In this document: positions 12,001 to 24,000 of the stretch, one piece after another | Layout of the letters: each line of letters starts with the position of its first letter | How positions within the stretch are numbered: position 1 is the first letter of the stretch | Source: Echinostoma caproni | Taxonomy: Eukaryota; Platyhelminthes; Trematoda; Plagiorchiida; Echinostomatidae | Assembly (NCBI GenBank): GCA_900618425.1 | Contig: UZAN01039493.1 | Span: 79,036 to 143,035 of the forward strand | DNA length: 64,000 nt | Direction of reading: 5' to 3' | Notes under the pieces: model-generated | What the model was told of the DNA's origin: nothing | The model's database searches: none | What the model saw: only the letters and a program-made list of their open reading frames with translations | Program-made: the position numbers and the translations under genes

Positions 12001-12821
12001 AAATTCTAAAGGACAAACAAAAGGAAAATAAACTTTTAACTTTTTGAGGCATTCAATCAGTTGTCCTTCCACTGTGATTGACATGTATTTCCTCTTTGTC
12101 ACTTTTCCAAATTATGATTTCCGTCTTTTGTTACGGATCACTTTGGGCTGTGGCGTGTTTATGAGTGAATAGGCCACCAAATGGTCTTTTATTACGACCT
12201 TATTAAAAGTAGGTATCGACAAGAGGAGTTTTGAAATTGTCAACTGCTTTCTCAGTTACTGCAGTGAAAACTTCCGTCTTTGAACATAGGTTCTTCATTT
12301 GAACTTCTGTACGAAACTGGTCTTCTCTGGATGTTTCTTGACGGAATTTGGGTACTGAGCGACAGAACCTCGAGTTGTAATCTATGAAGAGACGAGATAG
12401 ACTGTGAAAGTAACGCGATGGATTCTGATTATTTTTTGATTTACGACCATCCTTGAAGTTGCTATCGTTCTTTCTGTCGGCTTTCTTTCGGTTGATCGCT
12501 CTACTACTACTAGGATGAGTATTTTTCATACAGTTCTAAGTTACAACGGTACATTTGTTTAGATAGACCATTCTAATGTGGGAGTTATGAGGATGAAGGA
12601 ATCCAAGTAAGGTTAAACTGACTGCAGGATTTTGTTATAGATTGTTTTACTGGATACGAATTCCGGTAAAAACCAATTTAGATCACAGCTTATCGACAGA
12701 CTAAACATCTGATTCAATCACTTAATTCTGGATGGAACGATACCCACTGCACTCCTTAACTCCTTCTTACTAACAAAATCCGATAGGATGCTTATGGGGT
12801 GCAAAGAATCGGAAAATTTAG
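12001..12821. other. No supported gene
   Basis: A 108-codon minus-strand frame (12203-12529) is Lys/Ser/Asn-rich and low in complexity, with no recognisable motif. Nothing else was recognised. Confidence 0.3.
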
Positions 12822-13698
12822 GTATCGATTTACAGTCCAAATTTCGTTTCTCTTAACTGCATATTCAGGTTGGATTTGTTGTTATCCATCCTTTATAATC
12901 CAATTTCTTTAGCAGTATATCCTACTTTATTGAGTTATCATTTTCCATCAACGAAAGAAGAACAGCTTCAACCGCAGAAATCTAAATGTGCTGCACCTTT
13001 TATTATGGCCGTGTATTCTGTGAAATACTTTGGAATTGATAATACCATACAGGTTACCCGATTTGCATAAGAACAATACCCTTGACCTTTTCAGAATTCG
13101 TTTCTTTGCTTCAAGGTCCCAGTCTTCGAAATTCCCACTCTTTTGTTATGGATTACCTTTATTGTGCCCCGGAAACTTTTAATTATGATCGTAGAACTAA
13201 AGGCTATCATGGTTTGCTGGGATTGGATATCGTTTTATCAAGCCTAACTGATCTACCATGTTTGCATTTGCCTGAAGTTATTGACAAACAACTTATTACT
13301 CGTGCACAAACCTCTGCCACAAAACCTTATCAGATGAAACTCATCCACTTCACACATCTTGAACATTGTTCAACCAATTTTTTGCTTTGGTGCCGTGTGA
13401 AAGTCCTCCGGGCGAAAGCTGCTACATGCCTCCTGTTAACCACTCCCTTATGACTGAAGGCTTGACACAGAAGAGTTCAGTCATGAAAACTTCTCACATA
13501 TTCAGAATTGATGATTTCACATTTTTGGCGTCTCGGGTTTCTTCATCATTTCCATCTGATGAAGTGATCGAGCTGAGGGTTTTACTGGACGAAAAGAAAT
13601 ATGATGGAAAACAGTTAAAAATACGATCCAGTGAAACGAATCAGGTTACTGGTGACTTAATGCTTGGAATTAGTCGCGTGTTTGATTGGATGGCTTGA
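12822..13698 (+). pseudogene. Unidentified coding block with two frame breaks (retrocopy or indel-damaged exon)
   Basis: Three successive + strand frames read as one continuous protein-like sequence of about 285 residues. The first (about 12822-13045) includes DLLLSILYNPISLAVYPTLL and KCAAPFIMAVYSVKYFGIDN. It continues one base off as GYPICIRTIPLTFSEFVSLL, then FVMDYLYCAPETFNYDRRTK and LIHFTHLEHCSTN, to about 13375. It switches again at a run of six T into FFALVPCESPPGESCYMPPV, ending with LMLGISRVFDWMA and a TGA at 13696-13698. Each break needs a one-base deletion relative to a parent. A 42-nt intron at the first break would not restore the frame. There is no splice-site support inside, so this is a retrocopy, a decaying exon or a consensus error. 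The family is not recognised. Confidence 0.55.
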
Positions 13699-14849
13699 TG
13701 AATTTTATCCAGCACAGAGCAGAAGTAGCTTAAACTGAGAAATCCAGAAGCCAGGTGCAACTCTCCCGGCTATTTTGTTTATTTTCGGGCATTAGGAATC
13801 CAAAGACCCGAAGGCGAAATTAACAAGGTCGCCAAATCTGTGTAGTGCTTCCTGACTCTTGGTAGCTACATGAGGAAATTTACCAACTAAGTGATTTCAG
13901 TTTTCCTTTCGTCCCGTGAAACACACCAGTTAGGTTCGGTACGTTTTCCATCGAGTTATATCATCGGTCTCTAGTTCCGAAATAAGCTGGATTGGACGCT
14001 TGCAACAAGTATGCCAAAAAGGTCATGCTGTCTTCTGTACAAACCAAATTAAGGACGATCCTATCAGTTGTAAGATCATCAAGTGGCTAGTATGTATGCC
14101 TGCGAGGTCTTAAGTTAGATCAGATTGCTGATATGATCCAACTTACTCTTAACAGCTATACGTTGCTTCTGAGTTTCTCCCGTTATTGTTTTGTTTGCTG
14201 TGCACATAAAAAAATCCACCAGATATTCTTGATGGGATTGTATCATTCCAAGGGTCTGATATATGATCTTTCGTTTATTTAATTATTCTCAGAATGAATA
14301 ATGAAAGTATTTTACAATTAGGAATATTTGAGAAAGGAGATTATTTCTGAAGTAATTTCCAATAGTTCTTAACCGATCGACACAGCAACATTTTTATGTA
14401 AACGTAGGCTCTGCTAAGTTGCGTCACAATTATGACAGGTAGCCAGAACAGGTTATTATTTTCATTTAGTCATGACGTATTTCTAAAGAGATCAAAGGTT
14501 GGTTTCTTTGATAAGCCGCACATATCATGGCCTAAATCACCTGGGTACAAATGATTTACTGAAACAAGTAGGACTAAAGTTTAAACACCACTCCAGTCGT
14601 CTCGTCTGACGTTTGCTCAACTTGGTTGATCAAATAATCTGAAAGTAGCGAAGGAGCACGATTAATTTAAAAAGAGTAGAGAACAAGCCCGTTTTCACTT
14701 ATTCGTAAACATGCCACTAAATCAACTCGAATATCACTAGTAAGAAAACAAAATGGTTTCGCTAAAAGATTGAATTAACCTCACACATTATCGAAAGTTA
14801 GTTTGATCTTGAAACTGAATGTGAGATCAGAAATGGTCTCAATTTCACT
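13699..14849. other. No supported gene
   Basis: No open frame, RNA or within-window repeat stands out. A weak tRNA-like stretch near 14080-14140 lacks a convincing B-box. Confidence 0.3.
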
Positions 14850-14965
14850 CAGTACAAAAACAAAACTCACGAACGAGCTCGTTCTCAAAGATTAGTACTC
14901 ATACCAATAAATTACACTATATATCACTCATTAGGAATAAAATTTGCCTCTAGAAACATGACTAC
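14850..14965 (-). mobile_element. PLE terminal repeat, inverted relative to PLE-3
   Basis: The + strand sequence GAACGAGCTCGTTCTCAAAG, with the following CATACCAATAAATTACACTA and TATATCACTCATTAGGAATA, aligns with the left terminal arm of the PLE at 51636-51999 (GAACAAGCTCGTTTTTGGAG, CATGCCAATACATCTCAATA, TATATCACTACCTGGGAATA). It is therefore the non-coding end of a PLE in minus orientation, lying just left of a plus-oriented PLE body (15420-16500). Confidence 0.65.
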
Positions 14966-15183
14966 ATAACACCCTAAATGATTAAAAGAACTTCAAAAAT
15001 TTAATGAGGTTAAACCGTCAAAGCCGGAAAGAAGAACGGGGGTATTATTGCTAAATATAACTGACCGGAGAAATGTGGATACTACATATGATAATTGATT
15101 GGAATATATTAAATCAAAACAAATGGATAATACCGCTGGGAAAACAGGTGCGCTAAGTTTTATCATACTTAAATTAGAAAGGA

Positions 15184-15393
15184 ATGGTTGTGGTGTTTAC
15201 TTTCGAACGTATTCGACCAACAGGGGATATTATTCCGAGGATCACTAGACTTTCAATATACGCACAAGCACGAAACCCCATTTCGGTGGAGTTTGAAAAG
15301 GCATATCTCGCCGTGCCATTCTTTGGCAAAATAATTGACTACATTATTGCAACCCGTTCGAGTTGGAAAATACGGAGTAAATGGTATACTTAG
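15184..15393 (+). other. Unidentified open frame left of PLE-3
   Basis: A 69-codon frame starting MVVVFTFERIRPTG, located between an inverted PLE terminus and the PLE-3 RT fragment. It may be the decayed N-terminal part of the PLE ORF, but no motif proves it. It is not called as a host gene. Confidence 0.25.
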
Positions 15394-15419
15394 TTTCGTG
15401 AACAAACACCGTGAGATAA

Positions 15420-16500
15420 ACTTCGATGATCAATCAGTGTTATCAGTGGATGTTAGCTTCGTGTTTTGTGAACTTGTTTATGGCAAAACCTGAAAATGCA
15501 GAAATAAAATCATCTATCAAACGTTGTCTACCGTGCACACGGTACGCCGGTGATAGAACAAAATCGAACTCGGTTGACCAAGTGAGCAAATATAACACTA
15601 CCCATAAAAGCATACCGTTTACTTTGGAAATGAGGCTTTAGAAATGAGGCATTAAAACAGATTTCCGTTTCTGGTTTTTTGCCTTATTACTCNTATTACT
15701 CGATTAAATTTTTCCGTGCAGCGTACGGTGCATAGAAAGGCAACTTAGAAAGATTGAAACGCCACCTTAAGTCGCAGTTCACCGCTTAAGCTAAAAAGGA
15801 ACCTGGTTCATTGCTTATCGGATAGGTCAAGGAATACCTTTAGTGAGGACATGATAGAAGGTGAGTAGTGCTTTATAGGGTCAATTTTTGCAAGTCATGG
15901 TTATCTGGAACTCTTAGTTAACCAAATAATTTGGCACACGGAGAACTCTTCACAAAAGACCAAAGTTAAGAAAACTCTGGTGTACAGTTATTTACCATTC
16001 AAGTGAATGCATCAACTGAGACCATACGAATGAGATTGATTACCCGACTTAATCAGTTATATATATATATATATCAAAGCTTCTTGTGTTGTCTGCTTTC
16101 AAGGCAATCATTCGTTTGCGATTGAAGGGCAAAATTCCTGAGCCTGGGATTTTGTTCAGTGTAGTTATTTACTTGTTTATATGAATCGAAGTACGTTGAT
16201 CACAAAGCCCAGCGACTGCCCAAACGGTTTGCTGAACACCACTCCGGACGACCAATTCAATAATTGGTGCAATGGTTTCATATCTGGCTGAAATAGATTA
16301 CACATTGAACGTGAATGGAACTTCTCGACCACGATATAAGGTTCAAGGTATAATATCAACGGTGGCTCGCTGTCGAATTCTGGTCAAAGATACAATGAGA
16401 ATTCGTATGCACAACCTCCTGTGTGTGCACCCAAAAACAATCTATTCAGGCTCCTGAGCTAACCTGACCCGACTCTCGANTCTCGAATAATCTCGATGAT
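15420..16500 (+). mobile_element. Decayed Penelope-like element (PLE-3): RT palm fragment and C-terminal GIY-YIG region
   Basis: At 15426-15641 the + strand reads CFVNLFMAKPENAEIKSSIK, then TRYAGD, then THKSIPFTLEM. This is the PLE RT palm with the expected YxDD box damaged to YAGD. At 16272-16457 it reads VSYLAEIDYTLNVNGTSRP, RYKVQG, ARCRILVK, then MRIRMHNLLCVHPKTIYS. That is the end of the GIY-YIG domain and the conserved PLE C-terminus (normally N-P-x-L-C-x-Q-K). The sequence TAATCTCGATGATCGCATGA at about 16488-16507 parallels TAATCTCGATGGTCAGATGA in the PLE at 53131-53495. The middle (15650-16260) is decayed beyond recognition. Single Ns fall at 15693 and 16480. Confidence 0.75.
16059..16074. 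repeat. (TA)n microsatellite
   Basis: A short uninterrupted TATATATATATATATA tract inside the decayed PLE-3. Confidence 0.9.
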
Positions 16501-16807
16501 CGCATGAGTAACCAAAGAACCGTAAGATATCTTCACTCATGCCCATACTCGGATTTAAATAAAGTTTCAGCTGAACATTCATTTCCAAATATTAGGAATC
16601 AGTCAGTCTGTGGATACATGTGTTTTGCACATCACAATCCCGCACCCTGCCTGCACACATGCACATATGCACCGAAAAACACCGATCCCTCATGACTGTG
16701 CAACACGATCAAGTGAAAACAATAGAAGCCTACAACTGATAACGTGATTTGAAACATACAAGTATAGTATGCATTGATTGGATCCTCATAATGTCATACT
16801 CCCTAAC

Positions 16808-17483
16808 NNNNNNNNNNNNNNNNNNNNNNNNNNNNNNNNNNNNNNNNNNNNNNNNNNNNNNNNNNNNNNNNNNNNNNNNNNNNNNNNNNNNNNNNNNNNN
16901 NNNNNNNNNNNNNNNNNNNNNNNNNNNNNNNNNNNNNNNNNNNNNNNNNNNNNNNNNNNNNNNNNNNNNNNNNNNNNNNNNNNNNNNNNNNNNNNNNNNN
17001 NNNNNNNNNNNNNNNNNNNNNNNNNNNNNNNNNNNNNNNNNNNNNNNNNNNNNNNNNNNNNNNNNNNNNNNNNNNNNNNNNNNNNNNNNNNNNNNNNNNN
17101 NNNNNNNNNNNNNNNNNNNNNNNNNNNNNNNNNNNNNNNNNNNNNNNNNNNNNNNNNNNNNNNNNNNNNNNNNNNNNNNNNNNNNNNNNNNNNNNNNNNN
17201 NNNNNNNNNNNNNNNNNNNNNNNNNNNNNNNNNNNNNNNNNNNNNNNNNNNNNNNNNNNNNNNNNNNNNNNNNNNNNNNNNNNNNNNNNNNNNNNNNNNN
17301 NNNNNNNNNNNNNNNNNNNNNNNNNNNNNNNNNNNNNNNNNNNNNNNNNNNNNNNNNNNNNNNNNNNNNNNNNNNNNNNNNNNNNNNNNNNNNNNNNNNN
17401 NNNNNNNNNNNNNNNNNNNNNNNNNNNNNNNNNNNNNNNNNNNNNNNNNNNNNNNNNNNNNNNNNNNNNNNNNNNNNNNNNNN
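16808..17483. other. Assembly gap (676 N)
   Basis: A run of unknown bases; the right edge is a (TA)n tract. Any open frames spanning it are artefacts. Real sequence, probably repetitive, is missing here. Confidence 0.99.
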
Positions 17484-20400
17484 TATATATATATGAAATA
17501 CATTGAGTTGATGAGGTACAGATAAGGGAACGTGTAAAAACAAAAACACACAACACTAAAATTTGAGATGAAAGATCGACTTCACGACAAATGGTTTGAT
17601 TGTGCCCACGATTTTTGTGTTCCCAATATCGAGAAACGTAATCCAAACAGCAACACTTCAATAAAGACCTCATGTATTACATTGCGAATACTGACAAGTC
17701 AAGTTAAGCTTTGAGCACCCAAGGAAATGAATGTTTGGTACTTTCGATAAGTTGCAGTTAAGAAAATGTATACATTAAACTTCTAATGAATGAAAGAATG
17801 AATGTGGTAAAAACCTTATTTGATAAGTGGTTTTGCCAATCAGTAATTATAGTTTCTGAATTTACCAAGATACGGGCAAAATAAGGATTGACGCTATTTT
17901 CGTATGTGGTGATACGTGCACGATGAATCCTAAATTTGAAACCCGTACTCTTATGACATGAACATTTATGGAGATGGGCGTGCAAGCAGTGTACTGCATT
18001 CGACAGTATTTGGCTGATAAATCTATCCATTTAATCAAAATGTTTTCACATAATGAATCAACCAACACGGGCCTTGCAGTGCCACTAAAACGGGAGGCAG
18101 ATTAAGAGATCTGGAAAAAAAGAATAACGTTTCTTTCTTTAAGCTGGGTAAAATGTGGGAAACAGTACTATCAGTGTGAAAGAATGAAGGCTATCACAAT
18201 TTTAAGGATTACATTATGGAAACCACCGAGCTACTTAACTCTGAAACGCAGAAAGAAAATCTACAAAATCAGATGCAAATGTTTCAATGTAATAGGACCG
18301 CTTTCAAAGTACTGATGTACAAGTAATCAGTCAGTACTTGGAAGACGCCTTCGAGGGATTGGTGTTATTCGTCAGCTCCTCAATAATGATGGTTACTTCC
18401 AGATGACGTGCACAAACTTAATAACTCGAAAATAGGTGAATCAAGTTGATCGGTGCACAATTTCTACAGGAGAGAGGATAATGTATAAGGGCTATGTGCA
18501 TCGTTAGATTCAGAGGACTCGTCATCTGAAAAACTTATACCGGGGTGACAGAATGGTTCTCTGCAGCAGATATAGATGATGGTAAGAAGTTAAATACAGA
18601 AATATTCGTGAATTAACGATATAAATTGTCAGCATCAAAAAAGAGCTGTTGCGTGAGGTGCTTTACATCAGATCACATATCGCGAAAGTTCTTGTTTCTC
18701 ATATGTTTCAATACACATCCCATTCAGGCCCTGCATTCATAGTTCGATTTAAAATGATAGATGTTTTACAGTGCCTCCCCCGCCAGCCCTATCAAAATGA
18801 AGCTGTTTTAAAAGAGAAAAAGAGAAACTGTCTGTACAAATATTTAATGTCTTCACTGAACAACACAGATCATGTCAAGTCTCAAGAGAATTGTTAAGAT
18901 GGTCAGAAGTGAAAAGTTCGTAGCATTCGGAAAGATGGTAAAATCTGTAGATAAAATCACGCCTCCAAGTCTAGCCGACTTCTCAGGGAAGAGATTTCTC
19001 CCTCTAATGACTCTGGAGGTAAGTTGGGTCATTTGTTGATGAAACTATTCAAATAATAATATTCAAAAAATAAGGCAATGCTCTTAGTTGCTTATAGGAT
19101 CCGTTTTATAATGAAAAACGTTTTCCAGGTTGTTTTCAAAGATGTACTCAAGTTGGACAACGAGTCCGTTAGGAAAATCTACAAGATTTTTCATGCCTAA
19201 TGTTGCTGAAAAACGATGTCAAAAATGAGTAAAATCATCAGCCGGAATCAATACAGATTGGTCTAAACCTGTTGCAAGTTATGTATAGAAAATGTCAACC
19301 AATAAACGAATATCCGAGGCAGGCTTGTCGGGAGCAACATAAATGTTAGCTGGTGTAATACAATGTAAGCAACTGAGAAACTGGGGTTTACAATACATAG
19401 CAACACAATTTACCTTCAAAATACTAAAAAGAAAAAATGGTAAGTGTTCTTACACCTGTTTCTGTTGAAGAAGGTAACCATTTCACCAAGTCAGCCACAT
19501 TTACGTTTTTCCAGATTATTTCTAAGAGTAGAAACTATGAATCTGAGTTCAGCACCGAGAGTGTGCAGTCAAGGGTGAACTTCAAAAATTGGCACGCATC
19601 AGTTAAAAGTGATCGCATTCAACTTCAAGCTTCACGCAGATTGTTTTTATTGCTTTATTGTCACTTTGGTTTGGAATTATCTGTTGTGCATGTCCACGAA
19701 CCATTTTGGGTATTCATTGTGTTATTCACATGCTTTACGGAATTCAGCAATTTTCTCCTCAAGAGTCTCTCCTCTTTTACAGGGTATCTGAGCCAAATGC
19801 TCTTCACTCCATAAGATAAGGCCCTCAATGTCTCACGGTTGTAAATCATGAGGAAAAACCTAAAACTTTTTACGCATTAGCCACGATAATTTGCATTTGG
19901 GTAAACAGAGCGTTGTGGTATCCATATTGATGGTCTAATAATTTTATTTCTAGAAAAGCTTGAATGAGGCTGTTCCCAAGTTTATCAGATACAGAGAGCT
20001 GTGGGTGGTTTGAGATGAAGAACTTTAAAAGTGCCTTAAAGGGTCTACCATCTGTAAGAGATTGTCTGAATGTAATGAAGCAGTTGTATACTAAGATCTT
20101 AATGATTACCATGTCAAACCTAGCATATGTCAAATCCGGCTTTGACATGTGATTACCATCAGGAATCTCTGATTTATACTTTATCTCCCCTCCCTCTATA
20201 CTCTCCGGTTTAAGCAGTGTTGTATGTACCACTGTCTTGGCATGCTCATGGACTATTGAAAACTATATTGACTTAATAATTTGTTTCCATACTGGAGAGT
20301 ACCCGTGGACTGTATCGAGAAGTCAAATTGACCAACAGACTCATTTTTGGTGTATGATTTGCTAACCAAATATAACACTCTTTCATAGATCACAATACCA

Positions 20401-20816
20401 TATGAGTCAAGGAAACAGATCACCTGTATGTATATATGCGTGCGTGAGGGCAATATTTTGTTGAGTGCATGAGAGTTCAAATCTGACATAACATTTGCAG
20501 TGTACGTTGAACTACCATGCATCCCTTACAATATCACCGACACACACATGATTTACTTTTTTGCTGGTTCCCTGAATCTTGTTATCTGTTGACCGCTGAA
20601 AGAGTGCTATATTGGACTAGTTAATGATATCCTGAAAACGAATTTGTTATGAACTGAGTTACGTCTAGTGAGCAATAAACGTGATATAGTGTGTTAAATG
20701 CAAAATTCGAACTGTAAATAAACTTCAAATGTCCTTTTTATTCACGTTGCTCCTCATTATTATCCGCATCTACAAATTACCACGAATAGAAACGAGAAGA
20801 ACACAAATATACATGC
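17484..20816. other. No supported gene; possible microexons only
   Basis: Frames at 18649-18897 (+), 19437-19814 (+) and a series on the minus strand at 20522-19661 are not recognisable. The minus series could be one decayed element, since consecutive frames are long for this composition, but no motif identifies it. Two short splice-flanked segments (18567-18581, CTGCAG before and GTAAGA after; 18987-19018, TCTCAG before and GTAAGT after) could be tiny exons. The upstream exons of the arrestin-like gene, if any, should lie here. Confidence 0.35.
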
Positions 20817-21070
20817 ATGTCTTCCGATTCAACAAAGGAACAACGTGAACCCCCAGGCAAATTTACCTATGACTTGAGCGAATTTCAGCAGTCCGCCACT
20901 GCAACAGCCAAACGCAACGAGACATGCTACTTGCCCTATTACGGCCCAGTTGAGTTCAAGCCGGGTCATTATGCAATCCCTTGTATATTCCCTATCAGTT
21001 CCACGAGTCATCCATCATTCTCGCTGAGACAGGATGCAAACACACCAAACGCTTCAGAGTTACTTCATTC
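20817..21070 (+). CDS. Arrestin-like gene, exon 1 of model
   Basis: Open from ATG at 20817 to a GTGAGT donor at 21071, leaving two bases of a codon. It contains the P-G-H-Y-x-x-P strand of the arrestin N-domain. An alternative 5' boundary is the AG at 20888 (AATTTCAG), which would make this an internal exon and remove the first 24 residues; the lack of an arrestin N-terminal strand in those residues keeps this open. Confidence 0.6.
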
Positions 21071-24000
21071 GTGAGTCTTTTATTGATAGGACTAATGAGC
21101 ACAATTGTGTATTTAATATTATCTTTCATTTTTTTCAAATTCTTGATAATGTGCTGAACTGGGGAACGTAGAATCCACTTGTACCAATCGGCTTTCAGGT
21201 AATCCTTTGATGCAGGCTCACCTGCATAATTAATTTTTCAGTCTACACCTAAATCGGCAGTGGCAAACCATACTTCCCCCTGAACTATAGTGAAATTCAT
21301 AAAGATAAACTCGAACATGTATAACGCACAGTGGCTTTCAGCGCCCGCTCCTCTTCTCATCCCATCTATTTGATTTTGATTTTCTTCTTGTGTCTGTAAG
21401 CAGGGTTGTTATATTCCATATAATTACTATCTTTCTTCAGGAGGATAGTGTGGTAGCAGGTGGATTTGGGATTAGGTTTAGAAGGCATGATTTCATCACC
21501 AATTAGGTAGCCGAATTATCCGACATTCTTTTGGCACACGCCTTTCGTACTGATGTACCCGTGCATGCTAGCACAATAATGGAATAAAATGAGTTACACC
21601 TATTGCCAGTGTGTTCACCCTTTGGGTAGTGATATTTATTTAGACAGCGTTCAAACCACAAATGGCTTGAGACCAAAGCTGACGCACTCCAAGCAATTGA
21701 ATTGTGAGTTTCGTCTGTCTTACCAGAGAAATGGGAGAAATTCGGACAGAAGAATTAAAACAGTTTCAAAATATTCCCCCTTAGGGACTTAGGAATGATT
21801 ATAAACAACTGAGCCAAAACATTTCAAGGTCAAACAAAAGTATCTGAAGAGCAGTAAAAAATCTATTCTTTTAAAAAACGGCCAATTACAAAGAATCATT
21901 TCCAAAAATATGAGGGGTATGTTGTATTTATTGTGTTCAACAACGCAATATGTGCGTCAAAATAACAGAAGATCATACCAATGAATGTCAGTCTACATAA
22001 AGTGCTAGAAACTGCAATAATTCCAATATGATGAATGCTGCAATACCTTGGAGAATTACACGTCGTATAGTGGTTCGAGGAGAATTGGTCCGAGTGGTAA
22101 AGTTTACTAAATTATCGACCCAAATGATGTGTTCCAATCCCAACACCGCCGCCTGAAGTTTCAAATTTTCTGTGTTGCCTGGAAGCCCTTTGATTAGGAG
22201 CTTTCCTTTTCCTGAAAATTTTATCATTATATGTTACGCAAAATGAAGCAATATTCTTAAAAATAACTAAATGGAATAATGTGTTATTTTACTTTGGATA
22301 ATTCTCAACGTATACTGTCATGATGGGGTGGCTAACAGTTATCTGTCAGAAGAAAATAAAACATCACTGCTGCTATAACTATTATACTAATTCGGGGACG
22401 TAAACGACAATAATATCATAAAATTGCATCTCATATAACTACAACTTCTCGGTAAGCATAAACCAAGATGATTCACTCAGATCAAAACCCCCTCCATCCA
22501 ATGGAATAACTCAAAGGGAAGCTCAATGTGCATTTAGGAAGATATAGGCTAATCAAATCATTCACTCAACAATCAAAGCTATCCGTCATTGTCTTTTTGA
22601 GTCTGTGAATGCAAAGTGCGCTAATTTTGAGCACTGGAAACAGCTTATTGTTAAACACAAGCTCCTCTTAACCACATGAAATAGCTAGACGTTCCTACGT
22701 ATTAGCATTAGCGATACTGAAATCTTCCAGGATTGAATAATAGCTCATCCGGCCTGCATTGTAGTTTTTGCCTTGATTGCAGAATGTTCAATTTAACAGG
22801 TTGATGGTGGATTGTTCTGAAAGCCTTTTTTCACATACATCATACGTCGCGATAAACAGGGTGTTTGATTTCATAATTTCTAGGTATGACCTGATATTGC
22901 TGTATTGAATGCTGGGATTATTTCCATAGAAATACATTACACGACTTATATAAATAGTACAAATTGAATTAAAGGTGGACTTTAAACCAACTTGTGGATA
23001 GTACTTTGTCAGAAAAGGAATTTCATCCGTGTGGGAGACCACAGAAATGGTTGAACGTTGACAAAGTATTGAAAGTTGGTCCTCGTAGCTCGGGTGAACT
23101 GAATTCCGTTTCGCCTGTTCGTCGAGCTTGGCAATTTGTTTGCAAACGTTTCATCACCAGCCGAGGTGACATCATCAGTGCTTGTGAAGTGGCAGTCTTC
23201 TGCTTTTGTCCGTCCGTTTATATATGTGTTCTTCTCCACCGACCATCGCTGTCCCTTGTTCTCACTATGTTCGACTGGTTGAACGTCTACTGCCATTTGG
23301 TTCTATTCATTCAGCAAACGGCTATCTTGAACCTCCCCCAAACGCTGTGTTACTGTCCGATCATAAAACGGGGACGAAGTGATGCACATATTAGCAGTTA
23401 TTAATTCTGTTGTCGGTCAGTATGAAGTTGAATACCAGTGGACGTTTTTAGAAATGACAAATCAAAAGTGAAATAGAACAAGTCTTTCAATATGGTGTGT
23501 CTGGTGATTCCTATCGTACATATAGAAAAAATGAGGAATATGCTCAGTTGGATGTTCCCTTTAAATAATCTTATGCAGTAAAGTAAATAATTTATCCTGC
23601 ATGGCATTAAAAAGCGCCGTGATTATACACCAGTCTTGAGTGTTGCCAGTTTGGAAAAAGAATTTAATAGTGAGTCAATTTTCGATTGTTTGCCCGTTTT
23701 ACGGATGATCTCGGAAAGATTCATAGCCGTACTCTTTTGAATGTGATTATATTTTTTAGGAATTTGTAAGCATCGTGTATTGTTGCCGTTTCTTATATAT
23801 ATTTATAGCTACCACATTTATGCCACACTTCGATGCCTGGCGGATGACTCCAACAAGCCCGTGGAAATCGATACAGGGAAACTACCACTGAAGGTAATGA
23901 GCTGTGGGCCACTTCCTCAAGAATTAGACAACGGGGATATCATACCTGCTCTTGTTCAAACCTTTGCCTTATCAGACGTCAATTTAATGTTTCAGGTAAG

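Noticed and set aside
13050..13091. 42-nt intron (GTTACC..TTTTCAG) inside the pseudogene
   Set aside because: Removing 42 nt does not restore the frame, and the unspliced sequence continues as sensible protein in the next frame (GYPICIRTIPLTFSEF).
16730..17673. Long open frames (242-295 codons) across the N run
   Set aside because: They consist of unknown bases from the assembly gap; no sequence supports them.
19661..20522. Series of minus-strand frames that might be one decayed element
   Set aside because: Longer than expected, but no motif of RT, nuclease, integrase or gag could be read, so no element is called.
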